This document shows positions 16,675 through 24,160 of a DNA stretch of 53,613 nt, in pieces. This stretch comes from a virus: positions 1 through 53,613 of IMG/VR virus record IMGVR_UViG_3300009184_002810. One strand, 5' to 3'. Under the pieces are notes generated by a model that was not told the DNA's origin, ran no database searches, and saw nothing but the letters and a program-made list of their open reading frames with translations. Every line of letters begins with the position of its first letter. Position 1 is the stretch's first letter. The translations under genes and the position numbers were made by a program.

Positions 16675-16911
16675 TTACTTGTTTTTAACTTGTTTAACTA
16701 CTGCTTTAGCGGTTTTTACGGCTTTTGCAGCTTTTTTTACTGTTTCATTCTTAGGAGCTACTTTCTCTACCTTTTCTACTACTTCTATTACTTCTTCAAC
16801 TGCTGGAGCGATTACTTCTTTTGCGTTGTTAATAGCTTTAGAGATCTTAGACTTGTTTAATAAGTAAACAGCAACTGCTGCTACTACTACAATAATGATT
16901 CCGAATAACAT
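16675..16911 (-). CDS. Membrane-anchored coiled-coil protein, 78 aa
   Basis: From the ATG at 16911 the protein opens with one hydrophobic segment (LFGIIIVVVAAVAVYLL, residues 2-18). A charged Lys/Glu/Val/Ala helix of about 55 residues follows, and then a very basic end. The reading frame extends to an ATG at 16965, but a TATTTATA box lies inside that extension and the shorter start places the membrane segment at the very N-terminus, so I prefer 16911. A one-pass membrane protein with a cytoplasmic or periplasmic coiled coil could act in lysis control or spanin-like bridging; there is no specific motif for either. Confidence 0.6.
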   Translation of the reverse strand: MLFGIIIVVVAAVAVYLLNKSKISKAINNAKEVIAPAVEEVIEVVEKVEKVAPKNETVKKAAKAVKTAKAVVKQVKNK

Positions 16912-16936
16912 AAAATTAAATTTTGGTGTTGTATTA

Positions 16937-16944
16937 TATAAATA
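16937..16944 (-). promoter_or_regulatory. TATTTATA promoter-like box for the membrane-anchored gene
   Basis: The box lies 25 nt before the ATG at 16911, in the short gap after the GNAT-like gene. It marks the border between the accessory genes and the tail module. Confidence 0.5.
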
Positions 16945-16981
16945 TACGTAATAACCTGTAGACAATCAAATTTATTAGGTT

Positions 16982-17425
16982 TTAATTCCTTTTAAATCCT
17001 AGACTATTAAACAGCTTAATAGATTTTTCATTCCATTCATCTACATCGGCGTATATCGGGTACTCGTTTTCGAATCTATTAATTATATCTGAGGTAAACT
17101 CCGTACCGGTGTAGCTCTTTGTTTTAACTCTATTTTTAACAAACAAATTGAATAAGTAACTACCGTTTTTGTAGTCTTTAAACCACACGTGTCCAAATAC
17201 CCCTGAATCTACTAGTCCAATATACATTCTCATATTATCTGAGATTCTACTGTTTGCCTCTTCTAAAGTAAACATCCTATTCCATTCAATCTCTAAGTTA
17301 AAATTATTTATCGAATCTAATATATACTGTCTGTTACTTTCAAAATTAATACAATCTACTTTAATTATCGTATACTCTATTCCTAAGGGAGTAAAATCGT
17401 TTTTGCTTAAACTAAATGATATCAT
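16982..17425 (-). CDS. GNAT-like N-acetyltransferase, 147 aa
   Basis: The order of elements fits a GNAT fold: a central MYIGLVDSGVFGHVWFKD hairpin (beta 3-4), an amphipathic helix after the TGTEFTSDII segment in the acetyl-CoA loop region, and the C-terminal NEKSIKLFNSLGFK motif that is very typical of the family. The usual pyrophosphate-binding Q/RxxGxG/A loop is not clearly conserved, so cofactor binding may be altered. The gene overlaps the upstream sulfotransferase-like gene by 4 nt (ATGA), so it belongs to that transcript. It could acetylate an amino sugar or a protein; the substrate is unknown. Confidence 0.65.
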   Translation of the reverse strand: MISFSLSKNDFTPLGIEYTIIKVDCINFESNRQYILDSINNFNLEIEWNRMFTLEEANSRISDNMRMYIGLVDSGVFGHVWFKDYKNGSYLFNLFVKNRVKTKSYTGTEFTSDIINRFENEYPIYADVDEWNEKSIKLFNSLGFKRN

Positions 17426-17979
17426 ATTAATCTATTTGGAACTAAATCAACTCTATACCTGTGTCCGTAAGGAAAATCTTTATTCTCTAAATCTGGTAAA
17501 TTAATATAGTCTAATAGCCTTTGAAATCCGTTATTATAATACAGTTCTTCATAGGATACTTTAAAGTAATCTTTATCTAGGTAATCTCTCTTAATCCCTT
17601 CTTTTATTTGATTAAAAAAAGCTGCATCTTCATTTTTAACTAAATTTTCCTTAAACACCCACTGTTTATCCCAGCTATTCGTCTTACTTGCATTTAACCA
17701 GGACTGGGATTGTTCGTTTTCATTTTCTCTATATAAAATAATTACTTTATTAGCTATTTCTACTAATTCAGAGAAATCTACGGCTGGATAATAGGTCTCT
17801 TTAACTAGAAGATATTGAGTACTATACTTCCATAGCTTCGGAGATACTCTATTCTGATACCATTTCCTTTGTGGGCCTGTGATTGGTTCATATAGTATTG
17901 TAAACTCTCTCTTGTCTAAAAACCAATTAGCTAAGTTAGTAGATCCACTTCTAGGTTCACATAAAAGTAAGATTACCAT
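17422..17979 (-). CDS. Sulfotransferase-like protein, 185 aa
   Basis: The first residues contain the PAPS 5'-phosphosulfate loop in the form LLCEPRSGSTNLANWF, with RSGST typical of sulfotransferases. Further on, a VIILYREN strand-helix corresponds to the 3'-phosphate binding region, and residues near 135-160 (FKVSYEELYYNN) match the usual late YE-D/E element. It is shorter than most sulfotransferases (about 250-300 aa), but the core is present. With the neighbouring second sulfotransferase, APS kinase and nucleotidyltransferase genes it suggests phage-directed sulfation of a glycan or protein. It overlaps the GNAT gene by 4 nt. Confidence 0.7.
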   Translation of the reverse strand: MVILLLCEPRSGSTNLANWFLDKREFTILYEPITGPQRKWYQNRVSPKLWKYSTQYLLVKETYYPAVDFSELVEIANKVIILYRENENEQSQSWLNASKTNSWDKQWVFKENLVKNEDAAFFNQIKEGIKRDYLDKDYFKVSYEELYYNNGFQRLLDYINLPDLENKDFPYGHRYRVDLVPNRLI

Positions 17980-17981
17980 TT

Positions 17982-18710
17982 TTAAAGTAGAGTTTTAATT
18001 TTTTTATAATCGGCAAACTTCTCATAAATACTATCGTACTTTTTTCTAAAGTTTTCTGTGTTTTTTAAACCGCATTCAAAATGTTGACTTGAATTTATCT
18101 TTTCTAACTTAAACGGCTTACCTAGTTTATTTGATACCCATTCCTCTAATTCTTTTAAATTTTTTATATCAAACCAAATTACGTTATTGTAATTTTCATG
18201 GTACTGTGACAGCGGGGGATACAAAATCTTAATAGCGTTTTCAGTATAAGGGTGCCATGATTTAATATTGAGGCGCTTCATAAAGTCGTAGAATATTCTA
18301 TTAACATCTTCTGGATTAGTTATATCGTTCGAAGTGTAAAAAAGTATATCGTCAACAGTTAGCTCTTTAAATATACTGTAATTAGCTACGTCTCTTACTC
18401 TGTGGATTTCATCTAAAATATGTTTCCATAAAGATATAAACTGGTCGTACCTATCTCTCTTTACAGATATAATGTCATATCCAGTACCAAACTTCCTTTC
18501 TAAGTTAAGTATACTTTCATGACCATGAGTTAAGCTGTCAGCTAACTCTTCATTCGTCATTTTTACTAAATCTACTCGGCGTTGATTTTCTATATCCCAA
18601 AAAGAGTTAAAATGTTCTATCTTAACATCCTGCTTTAAACAGGATATCATAAAGCTAGTAGAAGCACATCTCGGTAAAGAGATAAAATAAAACTTATTAT
18701 CAACTAACAC
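17982..18710 (-). CDS. Sulfotransferase-like protein, 242 aa
   Basis: The N-terminus KFYFISLPRCASTSFM is the 5'-phosphosulfate loop of sulfotransferases. DIISVKRDRYDQFISLWKHI fits the 3'-phosphate site, with Arg followed by a later Ser in the helix. His at residues 63 and 65 of LTHGHES are candidates for the general base. Length is in the family range. The gene is two bases upstream of the other sulfotransferase and shares one base with the zinc-ribbon gene, so it is co-transcribed. The two proteins diverge strongly, so they probably modify different acceptors rather than being a recent duplication. Confidence 0.72.
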   Translation of the reverse strand: MLVDNKFYFISLPRCASTSFMISCLKQDVKIEHFNSFWDIENQRRVDLVKMTNEELADSLTHGHESILNLERKFGTGYDIISVKRDRYDQFISLWKHILDEIHRVRDVANYSIFKELTVDDILFYTSNDITNPEDVNRIFYDFMKRLNIKSWHPYTENAIKILYPPLSQYHENYNNVIWFDIKNLKELEEWVSNKLGKPFKLEKINSSQHFECGLKNTENFRKKYDSIYEKFADYKKIKTLL

Positions 18711-19006
18711 TATAAGAGAGTTTTATTACTTTTATTTTTTTTCTCAAAGTACACTTCTTGATATTGAGTATCAGTATTAAGCCACTTATGTTGTGGACAG
18801 GCACTAAACTTCGGTGAGAATATTTTTTTGCTTAGAGGACATCCGCAATCGTCACAATACTCGTCATGAGTCACTGCCCTTGTTTCTCGGTAATGTTCAC
18901 ATTGTAAGCAGATACTATACCTCTTCTGAGCTATTTCTTTCTGTAGCGGAGATGGGTTGGCTGCTATTAGCCAGGACTTGGCTATTTCTCTTATGTCAAA
19001 ACTCAT
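18710..19006 (-). CDS. Zinc-ribbon-like small protein, 98 aa
   Basis: Two Cys pairs, ICLQCEHY and YCDDCGCPLSKK, and a final CPQHKW give a CxxC...CxxCxC...C pattern that should bind zinc. The first part is a helix (REIAKSWLIAANPSP) and the C-terminus is Lys/Asn-rich. Related small zinc-ribbon proteins are common in large phages next to glycan or hypothetical genes; their function is unknown to me. It lies between the Cys-rich ATP-grasp/Hint protein with its tiny follower ORF and the sulfotransferases, with a 1-nt overlap to the latter. Confidence 0.65.
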   Translation of the reverse strand: MSFDIREIAKSWLIAANPSPLQKEIAQKRYSICLQCEHYRETRAVTHDEYCDDCGCPLSKKIFSPKFSACPQHKWLNTDTQYQEVYFEKKNKSNKTLL

Positions 19007-19018
19007 ATTAGTACTACT

Positions 19019-19108
19019 CTATGAATTAGCAGTAACAACTAGGCTTCCTATTTGAGTCATTACAGCGTTCATACTATTTATTTCTTCTTGTGTAAGTATC
19101 TTTGTCAT
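19019..19108 (-). CDS. Possible tiny protein, 29 aa
   Basis: An ATG-started frame encodes MTKILTQEEINSMNAVMTQI and then GSLVVTANS. The LTQEEI...IGSL pattern resembles the N-termini of small helical phage proteins, such as the 84-aa protein in this window with LTQEELKEFQGL. It fills the gap between the ATP-grasp/Hint gene (18 nt upstream) and the zinc-ribbon gene (12 nt downstream) neatly, which favours a real gene in a genome this compact. Length alone makes the call uncertain. Confidence 0.4.
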   Translation of the reverse strand: MTKILTQEEINSMNAVMTQIGSLVVTANS

Positions 19109-19126
19109 ATAATTTATATTTTAATA

Positions 19127-20617
19127 TTAACAACATGCTCCGCATGTTCCCCAAGGTTGCCACCAAGCAGCACCTTGACAGCAATAACCTTTAGGGCAAT
19201 CAGTGCACTGTTGCCAACATGCTCCGCAGTTAAGACTGTAGTAGTAGCAGCTAATAACGTTGTGCTCTATAGCAACATAGGAACTAGAAGTATCTCCACT
19301 TTCTTTAGTCAAGAACAAGTGAGCTCTTTCTACTGTCATATCCCATCCTTTAAAGAATTTCATTTCAGTTTCAGTACTTTCAATAACTTTTTCAGTAAAA
19401 GAAACTACGTCTGGATTAGAGCTATCGATTAATAGAAACTTATCTCCTGCTACTAGTTGCTGTGATGGAAGGAATCTGATCTCACCGTCTCTTTCAACTA
19501 GGTAGTTTGATACAGCGTAGTCCACCCAATCCGTACTATCCGTAAATTTAAGAGTTACTAGCTGAGTTCTTGCGCTCATTCGTTTCTTAAAAGTTATAGC
19601 GTTAGTGCTATAAGTGGTTCCTGCTACTAGTTCATCGTAAGTTATTCTATAATTTGCTAAGTCGTTTGCGTTATCAACACTAAATGGGTTTGGAATATCT
19701 ATAGTCTTTAATAAATCTCCAACCTGTAATTCAGCTGCTGTTTTAAAAGTCCCGTCAGCCATCTCAACTAAATCTGTATCGTCTAATTTAGGTTTAAACA
19801 CTCTTTCAGTGCCAGTTACGTACTGTTCTCTAAATTCTGATTTTAATTCAGTATTCTCATATTCAGCATTACCGTAAACACTATTTTCGCATATCTTATG
19901 GTAAGCTCCTATAGAAATAGATTCTAAGTCTGGTGGAAATAGTATATTTAAGGATCTAACAACAGATATATGTTCTTCTTGAATATTTTTATCGTTATAA
20001 TAGTATGGCATTAAGAAGTACCCTGCTGTTAAACTAGCGGCTAGGCTGTTTAACTCCTCTTGAGTCGTTATTCTATATAACTTAGGGTACACCTCTTTAT
20101 CGTAACTAGGTAAAATAGCTTTTACTAAAAAATTAGGGTGAATACCATTATCGATTATAGTACTAATATTGTTAACTAATGCTCCTTCTGCATCCAAATA
20201 TGCAAATTCATGTCCAAATGTCGATGTTTTAATCAGGTTTAGGAAATTAACCTTATCTTTACAGTACGTATCGTCTATTAAAGCTGTTGTATCGTATGCA
20301 CTTCTTATGATTAATACATCCTCTGCATCTTCGATGTTAGGTATAGTAATTGCTCCGGCTTTTAATACGTGCATCTCACATGGAATAGTTACGGAACTTG
20401 TAAGTTGATTAAAAAAAGAACTAACATTTCCTATATATTCGATTTTACTAAAAGCTTTCTCATTAACAAAAGCAGATAAAGCTGTTAAATCTAATGTTTC
20501 GGCATCTGACTCCAATTTGTCGTACCCGTTCCAGCCGATACTGGTATTAATCTCTATTGGCTTTAAATTTCCTTCATTGTCATACATGAAGTCTGTACCT
20601 AATAATACTGTTCTCAT
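19127..20617 (-). CDS. Permuted ATP-grasp-like protein with Hint-like domain and Cys-rich tail, 496 aa
   Basis: Residues 6-34 read like the metal-binding end of an ATP-grasp enzyme (GTDFMYDNEGNLKPIEINTS, E22 and N24). Residues 100-225 look like the remaining lobes (VLIIRSAYDTTALIDDTYC, then HISVVRSLN). This order suggests a circularly permuted ATP-grasp fold. From about 275 a Hint/intein-like module starts (DDTDLVEMADGTF, AELQVGDLL) and ends in AIEHN at 449-453. The Cys expected at the splice start is absent and the residue after HN is Val, so splicing is unlikely. The last 40 residues hold 10 cysteines (457, 464, 467, 471, 474, 479, 480, 492, 495, 496). The role is unknown; peptide ligation or a disulfide-rich display tail are options. 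A TATTTATA box precedes it by 16 nt. Confidence 0.55.
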   Translation of the reverse strand: MRTVLLGTDFMYDNEGNLKPIEINTSIGWNGYDKLESDAETLDLTALSAFVNEKAFSKIEYIGNVSSFFNQLTSSVTIPCEMHVLKAGAITIPNIEDAEDVLIIRSAYDTTALIDDTYCKDKVNFLNLIKTSTFGHEFAYLDAEGALVNNISTIIDNGIHPNFLVKAILPSYDKEVYPKLYRITTQEELNSLAASLTAGYFLMPYYYNDKNIQEEHISVVRSLNILFPPDLESISIGAYHKICENSVYGNAEYENTELKSEFREQYVTGTERVFKPKLDDTDLVEMADGTFKTAAELQVGDLLKTIDIPNPFSVDNANDLANYRITYDELVAGTTYSTNAITFKKRMSARTQLVTLKFTDSTDWVDYAVSNYLVERDGEIRFLPSQQLVAGDKFLLIDSSNPDVVSFTEKVIESTETEMKFFKGWDMTVERAHLFLTKESGDTSSSYVAIEHNVISCYYYSLNCGACWQQCTDCPKGYCCQGAAWWQPWGTCGACC

Positions 20618-20633
20618 TTATTCCGATTTTATA

Positions 20634-20641
20634 TATAAATA
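20634..20641 (-). promoter_or_regulatory. TATTTATA promoter-like box for the ATP-grasp/Hint gene
   Basis: The coding strand reads GCCTATTTATATATAAAA, with 16 nt between the box and the ATG at 20617. It sits in the 34-nt gap after the DUF2061-like gene. Confidence 0.5.
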
Positions 20642-20651
20642 GGCCAAGAAA

Positions 20652-20861
20652 CTACTTCCTCACCCCGTATTTGATCCATTTATACCAAACTCTTTCGTGT
20701 ATATAATACTGAATAGGTTTATATATTAATTCCGCTATTCCAAATGCGGCGCCTACCTTAATAGATCCGCTTATCAACCACATTAATAGGAATCCGATTA
20801 AAGTACTTACGATTCTGTAGCTAATTGTCTTAGCTATGTGTCTTTTTCTCTCTACTACCAT
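20652..20861 (-). CDS. DUF2061-like small membrane protein, 69 aa
   Basis: The pattern RHIAKTISYRIVSTLIGFLL, then SGSIKVGAAFGIAELIYKPI and YYIHERVWYKW, is the full DUF2061 layout: two transmembrane helices with a conserved HERxW end. Bacterial members often sit beside sulfate-activation genes. Here too the gene overlaps the nucleotidyltransferase (7 nt), which overlaps APS kinase. The biochemical role is not established; association with sulfate or PAPS metabolism is a context argument. Confidence 0.75.
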   Translation of the reverse strand: MVVERKRHIAKTISYRIVSTLIGFLLMWLISGSIKVGAAFGIAELIYKPIQYYIHERVWYKWIKYGVRK

Positions 20862-21244
20862 AACTTACCCTCCTTTTTCATCTGTTCCCTAATTTGAGTA
20901 GCTGAAATATCGTGTATTTCTTGAGGTGGTACATGTTCTATAACGTCGTACCCGATTCCTCTACCGATATTAACTGATTCAATATCAGGAATAATGATAA
21001 TTTTTACTTTTCCTTCAGATACTAAGTCTATTAACGCTGTAGCGAGATTCATTAGAACCTCGTGTGCAGTCCAAGGATTCTTCTCGTCCGGCTCTACGTC
21101 TCTAATACAGAGTAGTACTTTTTTGCCTTCGTTTAAAGCCTGATCTATTAACCAGCGATGTCCATCATGCCAAGGTTGCCATCTTCCAATAAACATTGCA
21201 TAACCTTTACCGTTACTATTTCCTTTTGCTAGTATATTTTTCAT
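20855..21244 (-). CDS. Small adenylyl/cytidylyltransferase-fold protein, 129 aa
   Basis: GRWQPWHDGHRW carries the HxGH nucleotide-binding motif (H26, H29), and DISATQIREQ near residues 113-122 is the matching ISxTxIR motif. These define the nucleotidyltransferase superfamily that includes NMN adenylyltransferase, glycerol-3-phosphate cytidylyltransferase and ATP sulfurylase. The size fits a stand-alone domain. It overlaps APS kinase by 4 nt, so it could form APS from ATP and sulfate, but it lacks features that would separate this from an NMNAT-like or sugar-related activity. The start at 21244 keeps a flexible N-terminus of about 14 residues. Confidence 0.7.
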   Translation of the reverse strand: MKNILAKGNSNGKGYAMFIGRWQPWHDGHRWLIDQALNEGKKVLLCIRDVEPDEKNPWTAHEVLMNLATALIDLVSEGKVKIIIIPDIESVNIGRGIGYDVIEHVPPQEIHDISATQIREQMKKEGKLW

Positions 21245-21678
21245 AAATTTAATTTTTGTCTTAATTCTTGAAATACTTCGAATTCCCCTCGACTTGTCGT
21301 ATCAATATCTATAAAATTCTCCGATGGAGCTTGATAATCAACTACGAAATAACTTTCTCTACCTCTAATACTCGTAGTATGTACGTATACCTCTTTAATA
21401 CTGGCTCCCATAGCTTCCTTAAAGGAATCTCTTTGATCTTTATAAGGTGATACCAGTGATACAATAGCTACTTCCCCTTTGTGATGAAGAAATTTAGCTA
21501 TGTTTTGTGCAAGTTCTATATTCTTTCTTCTACCTATTTCAGAGTAGTCTTTATTATCAAAGATCGCTCTTATATCATCACCGTCTACAATAGTAGCTTT
21601 ACCTGCAAAATGTGCTTCTAGCCATTTAGCTAGTGTTGTCTTACCTGCTCCGGGCTGTCCTGTTAACCATACTACCAT
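21241..21678 (-). CDS. cysC: Adenylylsulfate (APS) kinase, 145 aa
   Basis: The Walker A loop GQPGAGKTTLAKWLE (residues 7-21) is followed by VDGDDIRAIF, GRRKNIELAQNIAKFL and VSLVSPYKDQRDSFK, the ordered signature of CysC-type APS kinases. The enzyme makes PAPS from APS and ATP. The protein is somewhat shorter than bacterial CysC (about 200 aa) and lacks part of the C-terminus, which is common in phage versions. Together with two sulfotransferase-like genes 3 kb downstream, PAPS supply for phage-directed sulfation is the simplest reading. Its stop overlaps the nucleotidyltransferase start by 4 nt. Confidence 0.82.
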   Translation of the reverse strand: MVVWLTGQPGAGKTTLAKWLEAHFAGKATIVDGDDIRAIFDNKDYSEIGRRKNIELAQNIAKFLHHKGEVAIVSLVSPYKDQRDSFKEAMGASIKEVYVHTTSIRGRESYFVVDYQAPSENFIDIDTTSRGEFEVFQELRQKLNL

Positions 21679-21686
21679 ATTGCTCT

Positions 21687-23243
21687 TTATTTTTTAAAAA
21701 ACATCTGATTATTAATAACTAATATGTCTATATCTGTCTCTAAAAACGTCTTCAAGGCATCTTCAGGATATAGTATCATTGTCTTATCTTTTACATTAAA
21801 AGAAGTATTAAGTAGAATCGGGAAGCCACTTAGCTTTTCAAAACGTGTTAATAACTCGTACATGCTAGTCGCTTGATTGTAAACAGTTTGTATTCTTGCT
21901 GTACCATCTATGTGAGTTACTGCTTTTAACTTATCTCTGTATTCCTCTTTTACCTTTACTACTTGATTCATGTAAGGAACAAAGTCCTCTGATTCAAAAT
22001 ACTTGCTTTGTGCAGACTGAATAACCATTGGTGCAAAAGGTCTAAACATTTCACGCTTTTTAATAAGCTTATTTATTCGGTCTTGCATTCCCGGTAAAGT
22101 TGGATTAGCTAGAATACTTCTATGTCCCAAAGCACGTGCTCCGAACTCAATCCTACCTTCATACCATCCTACTACCTTACCTTTGTATAATTCTTTTGCT
22201 ATAACTTTTAGATCTAAAATTTCTGCGTTACACATCGTAAGGTCGTATCCCGGTCCTAAAAAAGGATCCTGCTCTATACGGTGACCTATAAAATTAGTAC
22301 AGGCACCGATACATGAACCTGCATCAGAAGGTGCAACAGGTATCCAAATATTCTTATAAGGAGTATTTTCTCTTATTTTACCGTTTGCAGAGCCGTTGTA
22401 AGCACATCCTCCGCTTAAGCATAAATTCTCTCCTGGATATTGATTTAAAAAATGAAATAATGCTTTTTCGTATATCCATTGGAGGGATGCTGCAATGTCT
22501 TTGTGTCTTTGTAGTACTGGTTCATCAGGAAGTCTATTATCTCCTAGCAATTCTACTAAATAGTGATTAAACATTACTCTATTACTCTTATCCCAAGTAA
22601 AGTACTTCATGTCTATCTGTAATCCTCTCTTATAGTTTACTAATTTTCTAAACTTTCCTCTATACTTTGTTGAATTTCCGTAAGAAGCTAGTCCCATTAC
22701 CTTATACTCACCTTCGTTTGGTTTAAACCCTAGGTAAGCGGTGATAGCTGAGTATAGTAGCCCTAAAGAGTGAGGATATTTGACAGTAAGTTCAGGAACA
22801 ACCTCTCCATTCACCATTCTTACTACTCTTAACGTCTCTTCTTCCCCGACTCCGTCAATACTAACTAGAGTTGCATCTGTAAAGGGAGAACTATGGTAAG
22901 CATACATTAAATGAGACATGTGATGTTCAGAAAAGAACACGGTATTACTAAGCTTCTTTAGTTTAACCCATGCTTTAATGCCTGTCCATAAAATTCTAGG
23001 TATAGAACTCCAGTTGTGCTTCAAAGCTCTTAATAACTTCAAGTGTGGCTTTTCATAATAACATACTACATCGAATTTATCTGTGTAGTTATCCTTAATA
23101 TACTGTATTGCATTAACGGGGAAAGAAGAATCATGCTTTATTCCTGTAAATTTCTCTTCTTCACATGCAAATACGAGTTTTCCGTCCTGAAATAAGCAAG
23201 CTGCGGAGTCGTGGTAATATGCTGATATTCCTAATACGTTCAT
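21687..23243 (-). CDS. Carbamoyltransferase (NodU/CmcH family), 518 aa
   Basis: The N-terminal half has the Kae1-like domain: MNVLGISAYYHDSAACLFQD, FFSEHHMSHLMYAYHSSPF and VSIDGVGEEETLRV. The C-terminal half has the YrdC-like domain with WYEGRIEFGARALGHRSIL and REMFRPFAPMV, then LLNTSFNVKDKTM. All are hallmarks of O-carbamoyltransferases, which use carbamoyl phosphate and ATP to carbamoylate hydroxyl groups of sugars, nucleosides or antibiotics. Length is near the usual 550. It starts inside the stop of a tiny upstream gene (TAATG). The acceptor is unknown; a sugar made by the adjacent genes or a modified DNA base are both reasonable. Confidence 0.87.
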   Translation of the reverse strand: MNVLGISAYYHDSAACLFQDGKLVFACEEEKFTGIKHDSSFPVNAIQYIKDNYTDKFDVVCYYEKPHLKLLRALKHNWSSIPRILWTGIKAWVKLKKLSNTVFFSEHHMSHLMYAYHSSPFTDATLVSIDGVGEEETLRVVRMVNGEVVPELTVKYPHSLGLLYSAITAYLGFKPNEGEYKVMGLASYGNSTKYRGKFRKLVNYKRGLQIDMKYFTWDKSNRVMFNHYLVELLGDNRLPDEPVLQRHKDIAASLQWIYEKALFHFLNQYPGENLCLSGGCAYNGSANGKIRENTPYKNIWIPVAPSDAGSCIGACTNFIGHRIEQDPFLGPGYDLTMCNAEILDLKVIAKELYKGKVVGWYEGRIEFGARALGHRSILANPTLPGMQDRINKLIKKREMFRPFAPMVIQSAQSKYFESEDFVPYMNQVVKVKEEYRDKLKAVTHIDGTARIQTVYNQATSMYELLTRFEKLSGFPILLNTSFNVKDKTMILYPEDALKTFLETDIDILVINNQMFFKK

Positions 23244-23359
23244 TAGTGGTTGTAGATAAATGGATCACGTTTTTTTAACTCTTCAATCTTCTTTTTAAAG
23301 CGCTTTTTACGCTTACGCTCTTCCCATTTACTCTTAAACCATTCGATAATCTTCTTCAT
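23243..23359 (-). CDS. Possible tiny basic protein, 38 aa
   Basis: An ATG-started frame encodes MKKIIEWFKSKWEERKRKKR followed by FKKKIEELKKRDPFIYNH. It is a very basic amphipathic helix with Trp residues at the N-terminal end, so it may bind nucleic acid or a membrane surface. Its TAA overlaps the ATG of the carbamoyltransferase in TAATG, and it begins 20 nt after the dioxygenase-like gene, so it occupies the gap exactly. Coupling supports that it is translated. Confidence 0.55.
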   Translation of the reverse strand: MKKIIEWFKSKWEERKRKKRFKKKIEELKKRDPFIYNH

Positions 23360-23379
23360 AACTGTAATATATGCTTTTT

Positions 23380-24126
23380 TTAAATTAATTCCAAATATTT
23401 TTGTATTTCTTCTCGTAAAAAGTAAGGATTCATTGGAAATTGTATACTAATCCCCCAGCTTTCTAGGAAAGTATCATGGTAATCACGGGCATTAAATACA
23501 GCCGCTACCGAATTAAGGTTGTGTATTTCGTCTTTAACATTATCATATACAAATAACGTCTTTTCATCTGACATAACCATGTGTAGTTTGTAGGTATGCT
23601 TTATTGTTTGCCAGTACTCCTCGCCAAGCTTTGCCTTTTCCACTGCTTCGAAGTCTAGGTCTATTGCATTATACTCTGGATTAACATCTTCAAGCTTAGT
23701 TACAATCTTAAAGTCCGCTTTATTCTTTAACAACTCCCAATATCCTGTTTTGAGGTGTTGTTTATAGTCTAGAATTAAAGAATTACATGCAGTTATATTT
23801 GGAAGTGCAGGTTGCCAGTCGTGATGTAATAAGACGGAGTTATGTTCTTTGCTACTCCACCTAATGTTGAAAGGAACTACTTCTTTAGCAAACACTGAAA
23901 TATACTCCCAAGTTTTAGGTAATGCTTCTCTCTGTCTTTTTTGAAACTCTTCATCTGCATTCCAATCAGTTCCATTAAAACCTACGAAAGTTTCTACGTT
24001 TTCTTCGTCTTGCTTCTGTTTGTACTGTGCAAGCTCTTGTTTTGCCGCTATAAACTTACTATTCTCAACAAAATCTTGTAGAGATATAAACGGAACCTTA
24101 ATACTGTTTTTAATTAGTCCAATCAT
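23380..24126 (-). CDS. 2-oxoglutarate/Fe(II) dioxygenase-like protein, about 248 aa
   Basis: I take the ATG at 24126 (MIGLIKNSIKV). An upstream in-frame ATG at 24204 would add a hydrophobic stretch that overlaps the promoter region. LLHHDWQ (HxD) near residue 100 and a distal His in FNARDYHDTF near 222 could be the iron ligands of a cupin-type hydroxylase. WGISIQFPMN at the end fits a closing strand. Aspartyl- or prolyl-hydroxylase-like proteins of this size are common in large phages. Other parts are not diagnostic, so this is a moderate call. It starts the minus-strand transcript that carries the carbamoyltransferase and APS kinase. Confidence 0.45.
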   Translation of the reverse strand: MIGLIKNSIKVPFISLQDFVENSKFIAAKQELAQYKQKQDEENVETFVGFNGTDWNADEEFQKRQREALPKTWEYISVFAKEVVPFNIRWSSKEHNSVLLHHDWQPALPNITACNSLILDYKQHLKTGYWELLKNKADFKIVTKLEDVNPEYNAIDLDFEAVEKAKLGEEYWQTIKHTYKLHMVMSDEKTLFVYDNVKDEIHNLNSVAAVFNARDYHDTFLESWGISIQFPMNPYFLREEIQKYLELI

Positions 24127-24144
24127 TTTTATTGTTTTTATACT

Positions 24145-24160
24145 AATAAATATATTTATA
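24145..24160. promoter_or_regulatory. Back-to-back divergent promoter boxes
   Basis: AATAAATATATTTATA is two adjoining 8-mers: read on the minus strand it gives TATTTATT (24145-24152), and on the plus strand TATTTATA (24153-24160). Each lies exactly 18 nt before a start codon, at 24126 (minus) and 24179 (plus). This is the only divergent intergenic region of the window and the best single piece of evidence that the box drives transcription. Confidence 0.65.

Noticed and set aside
16912-16965. Longer N-terminus (ATG at 16965) of the membrane-anchored protein
   Set aside because: The added 18 residues have no membrane or family pattern and their DNA contains a promoter-like box; the inner ATG gives the usual N-terminal anchor.
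19700-19800. An intein in the ATP-grasp/Hint protein
   Set aside because: The Hint-like fold is there, but the first-position Cys/Ser and the nucleophile after the terminal HN are both missing, and the sequence after it is a Cys-rich tail, not a second half of a host protein.
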